20,126 nt of DNA from Anaerolineales bacterium UBA3940 (lineage in GTDB: Bacteria > Chloroflexota > Anaerolineae > Aggregatilineales > UBA3940): positions 1-20,126 of the forward strand of contig DGDY01000269.1 in assembly GCA_002385675.1 (NCBI GenBank), given 5' to 3'. A model generated the notes under the pieces. That model worked only from the letters and a program-made list of their open reading frames with translations, ran no database searches and was not told where the DNA came from. Both the position numbers and the translations under genes were made by a program. Shown in pieces: positions 14,647 through 20,126 of the stretch (positions are counted from its first letter, which is position 1; each line of letters begins with the position of its first letter).

Positions 14647-14700
14647 CGACTAACATAGCTGTTGAAACTGGTGGAAACGCGTTAAGGGAGTTGAGAGAAA

Positions 14701-14919
14701 ATGGTAGAGAAGCAGTTGGTGCGCCCGCAGGAGGGCCGTGTCATCGCCGGTGTGGCCGCTGGTCTGGCCCACTACTTCAACGTGGATGTCACGCTGGTGC
14801 GTCTGGCGTTTGTGCTGGCAGAGCTTCTCAGCGCGGGCATGCTCGGGCTGATCGTTTACGTGGTTCTGTGGGCCATCATGCCGGAGGAACAGCCCCAACG
14901 AGCCGACCGCACGAACTAG
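14701..14919 (+). CDS. PspC-domain membrane protein 1
   Basis: 72 aa, a single PspC domain: RPQEGRVIAGVAAGLAHYFNVDVTLVRLAF followed by one hydrophobic helix (about 37-60) ending in YVVLWAIMPEE. PspC in enterobacteria relays envelope stress to the phage-shock system; stand-alone PspC singletons are common in other phyla and mostly uncharacterised. GGGAG and GAGAG lie upstream of the ATG. No PspA, PspB or PspF homologue is in the window. The next gene is a second PspC about 76 nt downstream, probably from a tandem duplication, with its own -10 element. Confidence 0.9.
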   Translation: MVEKQLVRPQEGRVIAGVAAGLAHYFNVDVTLVRLAFVLAELLSAGMLGLIVYVVLWAIMPEEQPQRADRTN

Positions 14920-14928
14920 CGGTTCGTG

Positions 14929-14934
14929 TATAAT
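14929..14934 (+). promoter_or_regulatory. -10 element (TATAAT) of the second PspC gene
   Basis: Perfect TATAAT shortly after the first pspC stop codon, with no recognisable -35. The leader would be about 55 nt. Confidence 0.45.
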
Positions 14935-14995
14935 GAGACTGTATCGCACATAATTTTGATCCTCAGACAGTACCTACCGGAAGGGGTGAGGAACC

Positions 14996-15217
14996 ATGGC
15001 AGAAAAACGGCTCACACGTTCAGTCAATAACCGGATGGTTGCGGGCGTCGCAGGCGGGTTGGCGGAGTACTTCGATGTAGACCCGACGCTAGTCCGCGCG
15101 CTGTTCGTGATTGTGACGCTGCTGCGTGGCTCAGGCGGTCTGATCTACATCATCCTGTGGCTGATCATGCCCGAAGCCAGCTCGACCACCGGCGACTTCG
15201 GCGATTTCAGCGAGTAG
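14996..15217 (+). CDS. PspC-domain membrane protein 2
   Basis: 73 aa. The domain reads TRSVNNRMVAGVAGGLAEYF-DVDPTLVRALFVI, then one membrane helix ending in IILWLIMPEA, aligned along its length with the preceding PspC protein. The C-terminal tail differs: acidic and Ser/Thr/Gly-rich (GDFGDFSE) rather than basic. GTGAGG lies about 5 nt upstream of the ATG. An intrinsic terminator follows 37 nt after the stop. The pair may form hetero-oligomers in the membrane, but that is inference. Confidence 0.9.
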   Translation: MAEKRLTRSVNNRMVAGVAGGLAEYFDVDPTLVRALFVIVTLLRGSGGLIYIILWLIMPEASSTTGDFGDFSE

Positions 15218-15254
15218 CGAACACACCCGCTCGCCTGATCAGACGCACCGATAG

Positions 15255-15287
15255 AAGACCCCGCCGGCTCCGGCTTGCGGGGTCTTT
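15255..15287 (+). terminator. Intrinsic terminator of the PspC pair
   Basis: AAGACCCCGC (15255-15264) pairs with GCGGGGTCTT (15277-15286). The T run is short (three). Confidence 0.7.
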
Positions 15288-15491
15288 GCATATTCCCCAA
15301 TTGTATGCAACCTTTGGCCTGTTTGAGTGTTGCAGAGAGTAGCGCTCCATTCCTATGGGCTGATTCGGAAACACCCGGTATACTTGGTCGGCAAGCGGAA
15401 AGCCTGCCTCGGCGACGGCCTGGCGGCAGTCGAGAGGCGCAGGGAGCAAACAGGTTTAACCTTAGCACTTTATATACGGGATAACACCTCT

Positions 15492-15854
15492 ATGAATGAA
15501 CCCACAACCCTCACAACAGAGGAACGGCCCAACGGCGTGAAGGTCATTCACATCCACGGCGACCTCGACTCAATGGGCACGCACATGGTTGAGAAGAGCT
15601 TTGAGTCCGCGCTCGACGGGCCTACTCAGCGGGTTGTTGTCGATATGCAGGATGTCAGCTTTATCTCGTCAGCCGGGATGGCGATGCTGCTCGTCAAGGG
15701 CAAGAACCTGCGCCAGCAGCGGGGCCAGCTTGTGCTTGCAGGTGCGAGCGAGCGCGTGCGTGAGGTTCTGGCCCTTGCTGGCTTTAACGAGCTGTTCGAT
15801 ATGTACCCGACGGTGGACGACGCCGTGAATGCGCTGGCGCCCGCTGAGTCGTAG
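15492..15854 (+). CDS. STAS-domain anti-sigma factor antagonist-like protein
   Basis: 120 aa, one STAS domain covering the whole protein. The pattern VKVIHIHGDLDSMGTHMVE, RVVVDMQDVSFISSAGMAML and the late LVLAGASERVREVLALAGF match SpoIIAA/RsbV-like antagonists. In that family a serine of the (D/I)SS(A/G)G loop is phosphorylated by an HPK-type anti-sigma kinase; here Ser59 or Ser60 is in place, so it should be regulatable. No anti-sigma kinase, PP2C phosphatase or sigma factor lies beside it. The start ATG has no strong ribosome binding site; the frame upstream is unlike the family and was excluded. A terminator follows 33 nt after the stop, so it is monocistronic. Confidence 0.9.
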   Translation: MNEPTTLTTEERPNGVKVIHIHGDLDSMGTHMVEKSFESALDGPTQRVVVDMQDVSFISSAGMAMLLVKGKNLRQQRGQLVLAGASERVREVLALAGFNELFDMYPTVDDAVNALAPAES

Positions 15855-15887
15855 CCGTATCGCCAGCCTCATTCTACAGATTGACAT

Positions 15888-15915
15888 AATCGTCACCTCT
15901 GCGAGGTGGCGATTT
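15888..15915 (+). terminator. Intrinsic terminator of the STAS gene
   Basis: A 12-bp stem, AATCGTCACCTC with GAGGTGGCGATT (one G-T pair), a TGC loop and a short T run. Confidence 0.7.
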
Positions 15916-15937
15916 GCTTGGTATACAGAACTAATAC

Positions 15938-15966
15938 TTGCCGTCAGCGCGCTTCGGGTATATGAT
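15938..15966 (+). promoter_or_regulatory. Promoter of the histidine kinase gene
   Basis: TTGCCG (15938-15943, 4 of 6), 17-nt spacer, TATGAT (15961-15966, 5 of 6). The leader is about 54 nt. Confidence 0.5.
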
Positions 15967-16026
15967 GCGCGGGCGTGAGATAATGTAGCCCTTCGTCACC
16001 TACCACACCCGACTCGCAGGACGGTC

Positions 16027-17808
16027 ATGCAGTACACTCTATTCGCCATCCTCGCCCCGCTGGGCGCAGTAATGCTTTTTACGGTTACGCTCTTTGTCTG
16101 GCGGTATCGCGGAATCGCCAGCGTACCGTCGTTCCTGTGGCTTGTGGGGACGAGCCTCGGCTGGCTCATCCTCAACACGCTGGAACTGCTCGCCTCCACC
16201 GAGGCAGGCACCGTCGCGCTTGCCAAAGTCACCTATATTTTCATTACAATAGCGCCGCTCGCGTGGCTCGCCTTTGCGCTGGAGTACACCGGCAAGTCGC
16301 GCTGGCTTACACTGCGCCGCTTCCTGCCGCTGTGCATCATCCCCGGGCTGACCTTCCTCCTTGCCGTGACCAACGAACTGCACGGGTTGATCTGGCAGAG
16401 CTACGAACTCCGGTGGGTAGAGGGCTTCCTTACCATGCGCGTCATCAGGTATGGGCCGGGCTTCTGGGTGTTCGGCGTGAGCGCCTACATCATGGTGTTC
16501 ATCGGCGCGCTCCTCGTCGCGCGGGAGGGGATCAAGTCGTTTAAGGTGTATCGCTGGCAGTCGCTGTCGCTGCTGCTCGGCTCCATCATGCCGATCGTAC
16601 CGAATGCGATATACATCCTGCGTCTCATCCCCGGCCTGACGAAAGACTACTCCCCCCTGAGCTTCGCGTTCGGCGGCATTCTGTACGCCATCGGCCTGCT
16701 GCGCTTCCAGCTTTTTGACCTCAAGCCCATCGCGCGCGACCAGCTTATCGACAGCATGAACGACGCGATGATGGTGCTCGACAGCCAGAGCCGGATTGTG
16801 GACCTCAACCCGGCTGCCGTCGCGCTGCTGCGCCGCCCTGCCGATGAAGTAGTCGGCAAGCGCCCGACGGAAGTCCGCCCCTCCTGGGAGCCGATTGTCT
16901 CGGAGTTCCGGGATGCCGCCTCGGCGCAGGCCGAGATCATCACGGGCGATGAAACCTCGCCGCGCTGGTACGAGCTGCGCATCTCCCCCCTGTCTGACCG
17001 GCGAGGCCGGTATACCGGGCGGCTCGTGGTGCTGCACGACATCACCCAGCGCAAGCAGGCCGAAGCGGAGCGTGAGCGGCTCATCGCCGACCTCGACTCA
17101 TACGCACACACCGTCGCGCATGACCTGAAAAACCCGCTCTCGCTGATCGCCGGTTATGCCAACCTGCTACAGGAAGATATTGAGGTCATGCCGCCGGAGG
17201 AGGTGCAGGAGGCGCTCGACGTGATCCTGCGCACCGCCTTCAAGATGACGGACATCGTCAACGCGTTGCTCGTCCTCGCCAGCACGCGGCGGCTGGACGA
17301 AGTCGAGGTGGAGCCGCTCGATATGGCGGCGATTCTCCTCGACGTGCAGGAACGTCTCGCGCATGCCATCGCCGAGTCGCAGGCAATGCTCGTCATGCCC
17401 GGCGAGTGGCCGCTGGCGCTCGGTGTGGGGCTGTGGGTGGAAGAGGTCTGGGTGAACTACATCAGCAACGCGATCAAGTACGGCGGCACGCCGCCGCGCG
17501 TCGAGCTGGGCGCAGAGCTGCAGGAGAGCGGCATGGTGCGCTTTTGGGTGCGAGACAACGGGCACGGCGTCGACCCGAAGATGCGCGATCTGCTGTTTGT
17601 CGAATTCACCCGCCTGGACACCCGCCGGACGGAGGGGCACGGCCTGGGCCTGTCGATTGTCAAGCGCATTGTCGAGAAGCTCGGCGGTGAGGTCGGCGTC
17701 GACAGCGTCGCCGGGCAGGGCAGCCTGTTCTACTTTACGCTGCCCGCCGCGCCGCCGGATACGGCTGCGCCCCAGCCAGACCGCGCCATTATCGCCCCGG
17801 CGGGCTAG
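16027..17808 (+). CDS. 7TM-PAS sensor histidine kinase
   Basis: 593 aa. Residues 1 to about 225 are the seven-helix N-terminal sensor module seen in HisKA_7TM kinases (hydrophobic segments at roughly 5-27, 36-55, 65-85, 100-115, 145-165, 175-197 and 205-225). A PAS domain covers about 240-345 (SMNDAMMVLDSQSRIVDLNP). HisKA has the phospho-accepting His365 in AHDLKNP. The HATPase domain has N-box Asn481 (NYISNAIKYGG), G1 DNGHG at 510-514 and G2 GHGLGLSIV at 537-545, so all catalytic elements are present. AGGACGG precedes the ATG. No response regulator lies beside it, so it is an orphan kinase. Ligand and partner are unknown. Confidence 0.93.
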   Translation: MQYTLFAILAPLGAVMLFTVTLFVWRYRGIASVPSFLWLVGTSLGWLILNTLELLASTEAGTVALAKVTYIFITIAPLAWLAFALEYTGKSRWLTLRRFLPLCIIPGLTFLLAVTNELHGLIWQSYELRWVEGFLTMRVIRYGPGFWVFGVSAYIMVFIGALLVAREGIKSFKVYRWQSLSLLLGSIMPIVPNAIYILRLIPGLTKDYSPLSFAFGGILYAIGLLRFQLFDLKPIARDQLIDSMNDAMMVLDSQSRIVDLNPAAVALLRRPADEVVGKRPTEVRPSWEPIVSEFRDAASAQAEIITGDETSPRWYELRISPLSDRRGRYTGRLVVLHDITQRKQAEAERERLIADLDSYAHTVAHDLKNPLSLIAGYANLLQEDIEVMPPEEVQEALDVILRTAFKMTDIVNALLVLASTRRLDEVEVEPLDMAAILLDVQERLAHAIAESQAMLVMPGEWPLALGVGLWVEEVWVNYISNAIKYGGTPPRVELGAELQESGMVRFWVRDNGHGVDPKMRDLLFVEFTRLDTRRTEGHGLGLSIVKRIVEKLGGEVGVDSVAGQGSLFYFTLPAAPPDTAAPQPDRAIIAPAG

Positions 17809-17826
17809 CCGCCGCCACGCACAAAC

Positions 17827-17855
17827 AAAAAACCGCCCGGCATTCAGCCGGGCGG
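17827..17855 (-). terminator. Intrinsic terminator of the tRNA-Ser pair
   Basis: CCGCCCGGC (17833-17841) and GCCGGGCGG (17847-17855) form a perfect 9-bp stem with a 5-nt loop; on the minus strand six T residues follow (17832-17827). It may also serve the kinase gene on the plus strand, but no T-tract exists on that side. Confidence 0.85.
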
Positions 17856-17865
17856 CTTCATAAGG

Positions 17866-17953
17866 CGGGGAGGACAGGATTCGAACCTGCGAACGGCTCA
17901 TCACCGTTAACCGCTTAGCAGGCGGCCCCAATCGTCCACTCTGGCACCTCCCC
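17866..17953 (-). tRNA. tRNA-Ser (anticodon GCU)
   Basis: 88 nt without CCA. Acceptor GGGGAGG (17953-17947) pairs with CCTCCCC (17873-17867), discriminator G. The anticodon loop reads CTGCTAA with GCT anticodon, a long variable arm follows, and the T arm has GGTTCGAATCC. The encoded 3' end is CCT, so CCA must be added by nucleotidyltransferase. It reads AGC/AGU codons. Confidence 0.95.
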
Positions 17954-17975
17954 CGGTATGATGTTGTGTGGTTAG

Positions 17976-18062
17976 CGGAGCGAGAGGGATTCGAACCCCC
18001 GGTGACGTAAACGCCACAGCGGTTTTCAAGACCGCCGCCTTCAACCACTCGGCCATCGCTCC
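17976..18062 (-). tRNA. tRNA-Ser (anticodon UGA)
   Basis: 87 nt without CCA. Acceptor GGAGCGA (18062-18056) pairs with TCGCTCC (17983-17977), discriminator G. The anticodon loop is CTTGAAA with TGA anticodon; a long variable arm and GGTTCGAATCC T-arm identify it as serine. CCA is not encoded. It is upstream of the GCU tRNA with 22 nt between them, so the two are cotranscribed. Confidence 0.95.
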
Positions 18063-18073
18063 AACCGGGCCGT

Positions 18074-18102
18074 ATTGTACCATGCGGGCGGGTGCACAGC
18101 AA
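18074..18102 (-). promoter_or_regulatory. Promoter of the tRNA-Ser pair
   Basis: Minus strand: TTGCTG (18102-18097), 17-nt spacer, extended -10 TGG-TACAAT (TACAAT at 18079-18074). It ends 11 nt before the first tRNA base. Confidence 0.55.
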
Positions 18103-18139
18103 CCATTTCACACAAGACGGGCGCACCTCTATTGCGAAG

Positions 18140-19198
18140 TTAACGGTCCTCAGGCAGCGGGAACGAGGTGCGCCCGAATTCGAGGTCAAACGCTGTCTGA
18201 AGCTCCTCGCAGTAGGCGTACGCCTCGTCTACCAGTTCGTTGATCGCGTTCTCGATCCCGGTGCAGGTGGGCTGGCTCTCCAACTGCTTTAGCTGCTCGA
18301 CGAGATAGTCCGCACAGTCGCGGGCGAGCAGCCCGTGATGCTCCTCATGGCTCGCGACATAGTCGTAGAAGTGCTCCCACTGCTCGAACAGGATGTCCGG
18401 CGGGTCGCCGGTCGGGATCCACTGCGGCAGGGTATACGTCACGTTGAGATTGACCACCGCCTGGGTCATCTGGCACGAGTTGGCAGTCTGGCGCGCCTTC
18501 CACTGCACCCAGATCTGGTAGGAGGTCATGGCGATGGACTTCTGCCCGCTCTTGAGCGTCGGGCCGTCGTTGTACACCGCCGCGCGGATCTCCTCCTCCG
18601 TCGAAGCCTCGAACGTGTAGAACCGCGTGTCCGTCTGCTCGACAACCTCGGGGATAAGCACAGCCGTCGAGCTAGCCCCGTCGGCGCCGCCGATCAGGCT
18701 GACCCTCACCGGGTCGAGGCGGCTGAGGCGTGAGACCCGCCCCCCGCTGAACAGCCGCCGGGCGGGGGAGGCTTCCGCCTCACTCGCGGCGACGATAGCG
18801 CCTGCGCCGGAGCGCGGCGCGATCTGCTCGCTCAGGATCAGCGTCAACGCCACGACACCGACCACAAGCAGCCCGATCAGCGCGGTGTAAACGGCAGGCG
18901 ACCAGCCGGGCCGCGTACCCGGCTCAGTGTGCCGGGCACGGGGCGCATCGTCGGAGCCTGACGCACGCGCGCGCAGCGCGGGCAGCGCGCTCTCCAGCCA
19001 GGGATCGTCGGGACTGAGTGCCTGAAGCTGCTGCGCGGTGTACAGAGCCTCGTGAGGGTCCGGCGCAAGGTAGGCCAGCCACTTCCAGGCGGCTGCCTGG
19101 GAGGGGTCTTTGGCTAAGATGTCTCTGGCGATCTGTAGGGCTTTGTCACATTGCCCGGAATGGGCGAGTTCGATCAGTTGGTGGATCTGTTCCTGCAT
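18140..19198 (-). CDS. Membrane-anchored TPR-like plus DUF922 putative zinc protease
   Basis: 352 aa from ATG 19198. A GTG 11 codons upstream is possible but has no ribosome binding site; the ATG has only a weak AGGTCG. Residues 1 to about 75 are TPR-like helices (HSGQCDKALQIARDILAKDP, AAWKWLAYLA). A polar linker and one membrane helix (about 102-123) follow, so the C-terminal part should be outside the cell. Residues about 185-300 resemble DUF922: a YTFEASTEEE strand, SYQIWVQWKA, VNLNVTYTLPQW, and the HExxH motif His284-Glu285-x-x-His288 in ASHEEHHG. DUF922 proteins are predicted zinc peptidases; the substrate is unknown. Four cysteines in the external part may form disulfides. Confidence 0.8.
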   Translation of the reverse strand: MQEQIHQLIELAHSGQCDKALQIARDILAKDPSQAAAWKWLAYLAPDPHEALYTAQQLQALSPDDPWLESALPALRARASGSDDAPRARHTEPGTRPGWSPAVYTALIGLLVVGVVALTLILSEQIAPRSGAGAIVAASEAEASPARRLFSGGRVSRLSRLDPVRVSLIGGADGASSTAVLIPEVVEQTDTRFYTFEASTEEEIRAAVYNDGPTLKSGQKSIAMTSYQIWVQWKARQTANSCQMTQAVVNLNVTYTLPQWIPTGDPPDILFEQWEHFYDYVASHEEHHGLLARDCADYLVEQLKQLESQPTCTGIENAINELVDEAYAYCEELQTAFDLEFGRTSFPLPEDR

Positions 19199-19404
19199 GG
19201 GGCGACCTGTCGGAGATGGGATGATGGGCACAAGGTGATGTCGGAATGGGCCGCAGGATGGCAGCGGGATCTAAAGATCGGGTGCACAGAAGCGGCTCGG
19301 CGTACTTCGTTCTAAACGTAACTATCGCATAAATAATTTTTAGGCGCTACCGGGTTAGGTGTTCTGTAGATAAACAGTTGAGGAAGCGTCAGGTAGGAGT
19401 AGGA

Positions 19405-19490
19405 CGGGCGCAGCGTGCCCTGAGTCGCCCCGTCACAAACCGGGCTTTTACCAGTTTGGAACCGTTGCCTTACGCTCGACTCAGCGCCCG
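19405..19490 (+). repeat. Bulged 14-bp inverted repeat upstream of the LysM gene
   Basis: CGGGCGC (19405-19411) and TGAGTCG (19421-19427) together complement the continuous CGACTCAGCGCCCG (19477-19490), with a 9-nt bulge on the left arm and a 49-nt loop. It ends 14 nt before the -10 TATAAT. Confidence 0.45.
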
Positions 19491-19504
19491 GCCCGAAAAG
19501 CGGC

Positions 19505-19510
19505 TATAAT
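19505..19510 (+). promoter_or_regulatory. -10 element (TATAAT) of the LysM gene
   Basis: Perfect TATAAT, no -35 at normal spacing. The leader would be about 41 nt. Confidence 0.45.
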
Positions 19511-19557
19511 GTCTGAAGCGCTTTTTACCGGGTCGTCGCAAGGGTTATCGCGGAGTG

Positions 19558-20126
19558 ATGGACCACCTCAGACCCAAACCGAAGAGCCGTCGCACCGTCT
19601 CCGCGCGCGTCCAGCAGTTGATCTCCTATGCGTGGATCATCGCCTCGCTGGCCCTGCCCGCGCTGGGGCTTGCCGTGCTGGCTGGTGGCGCGCTCGCCCC
19701 GGTGGACCGCAGCGCCACGACACACGTCGTGCAGGCGGGCGAGAACCTCTCCGCCATTGCCCGCCGCTACGGCGTGACCGTCGAAGAGCTTGTGCAGACC
19801 AACGGCCTGAACAACCCCGACCTGATCTACGCCGGCCAAATACTCACCATACCAATCGCACTTGAGGCCGGAACCTCGCTGTACACCGTGCAGCAGGGCG
19901 AAACGCTCAGCGAGATCGCCGCGAGGTACGGCGTGCCTGTCGAGTCGATCATGGCGGTGAACGGGCTGCCGACGCGTGACAGCATCGCCGTCGGGCAGCA
20001 GCTTGTCATCCCCCCGGCGGTGCAGCCGGACGATGCCCCCGCGCTCGACGACGCCTCCACCGTCTACACCCTCCAGCGCGGGGACTCGCTGTACCGGGTC
20101 GCGCTGATCTACGGCGTGTCGGTGGA
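19558..20126 (+). CDS. LysM-repeat cell-wall protein (N-terminal part)
   Basis: At least 189 aa, open to the window edge, so truncated at the 3' end. A basic N-terminus (DHLRPKPKSRR) and one hydrophobic helix (about 22-46) form a signal anchor. Three LysM domains follow: residues 55-99 (HVVQAGENLSAIARRYGV...GQILTIP), 108-152 (YTVQQGETLSEIAARYGV...GQQLVIP) and 169 to the end (YTLQRGDSLYRVALIYGV). LysM binds the N-acetylglucosamine chains of peptidoglycan, so the protein is external and wall-associated. The rest, often a peptidase or amidase in such proteins, is not visible. The start is preceded by GGAG only two bases away, so the exact start codon is uncertain; an in-frame GTG lies just before it. 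Confidence 0.85.
   Translation, partial: MDHLRPKPKSRRTVSARVQQLISYAWIIASLALPALGLAVLAGGALAPVDRSATTHVVQAGENLSAIARRYGVTVEELVQTNGLNNPDLIYAGQILTIPIALEAGTSLYTVQQGETLSEIAARYGVPVESIMAVNGLPTRDSIAVGQQLVIPPAVQPDDAPALDDASTVYTLQRGDSLYRVALIYGVSV

Larger units (their letters stand above)
19199..19557. other. Intergenic region between divergent genes
   Basis: 359 bases with no supportable gene on either strand. It has an A/T-rich island near 19318-19345, a bulged inverted repeat (19405-19490) and a TATAAT (19505-19510) for the LysM gene. No clear promoter was seen for the minus-strand DUF922 gene. Confidence 0.5.

Noticed and set aside
16039..17037. A 332-codon minus-strand frame opposite the histidine kinase
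   Set aside because: Same reason: highly charged, Pro/Arg-rich translation with no motif, opposite a complete kinase gene.
17866..18062. Integrated element using the tRNA-Ser genes as attachment site
   Set aside because: No integrase gene and no repeat of the tRNA 3' end nearby in the window.

Overview
The window is GC-rich bacterial chromosome, most likely from the phylum Chloroflexota (Anaerolineae-like). That assignment is inference. It rests on the mix of lipoproteins with Pro/Thr-rich linkers, a Chloroflexota-style MBL-fold protein, an FmdB protein with a Ser/Lys/Asp tail, a 7TM-type histidine kinase, PspC singletons and LysM proteins. No phage, insertion sequence, plasmid or CRISPR signature was seen.

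Layout. 1-198 (+) is the 3' end of a secreted protein with a PPC-like domain. It converges on a minus-strand pair of lipoproteins (188-2595), one of which ends in an M23/LytM peptidase domain. A minus-strand glnA of the GSI-alpha type (2963-4294) has its own promoter and terminator. It diverges from a plus-strand pair (4496-5488): an MBL-fold protein with eroded metal-site motifs and a 101-aa unknown. After a spacer between two convergent terminators comes fmdB (minus). The copper block follows on the plus strand: csoR with a strong promoter and a C/G-tract palindrome at its start site, copA, a lipoprotein with a tandemly duplicated domain, and a YHS-domain protein. 11177-11636 holds no confident gene but several hairpins, an intrinsic terminator and a long inverted repeat. 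It is followed by a CsbD-like gene on the minus strand.

12207-14567 is the least familiar part. A consensus-like promoter drives three adjacent genes built only from two repeat modules. Module A is about 70-75 aa and all-helical in appearance; module B is about 75-80 aa. The architectures are B-B, A-A-B and A-A-B. No catalytic motif is visible, so this looks like a paralogous scaffold or interaction operon of unknown function.

The right-hand third contains two PspC singletons, a STAS anti-sigma-antagonist-like protein, an orphan 7TM-PAS histidine kinase, two tRNA-Ser genes (GCU and UGA anticodons) on the minus strand, a membrane-anchored TPR-DUF922 putative zinc protease, and the start of a triple-LysM protein that runs off the end.

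In the copper block, CsoR is expected to release the csoR promoter when it binds Cu(I), CopA to export Cu(I), and the YHS protein to bind metal; the lipoprotein between them may be unrelated. Several plus-strand promoters have a perfect TATAAT but no recognisable -35 box, which may be a local promoter style.
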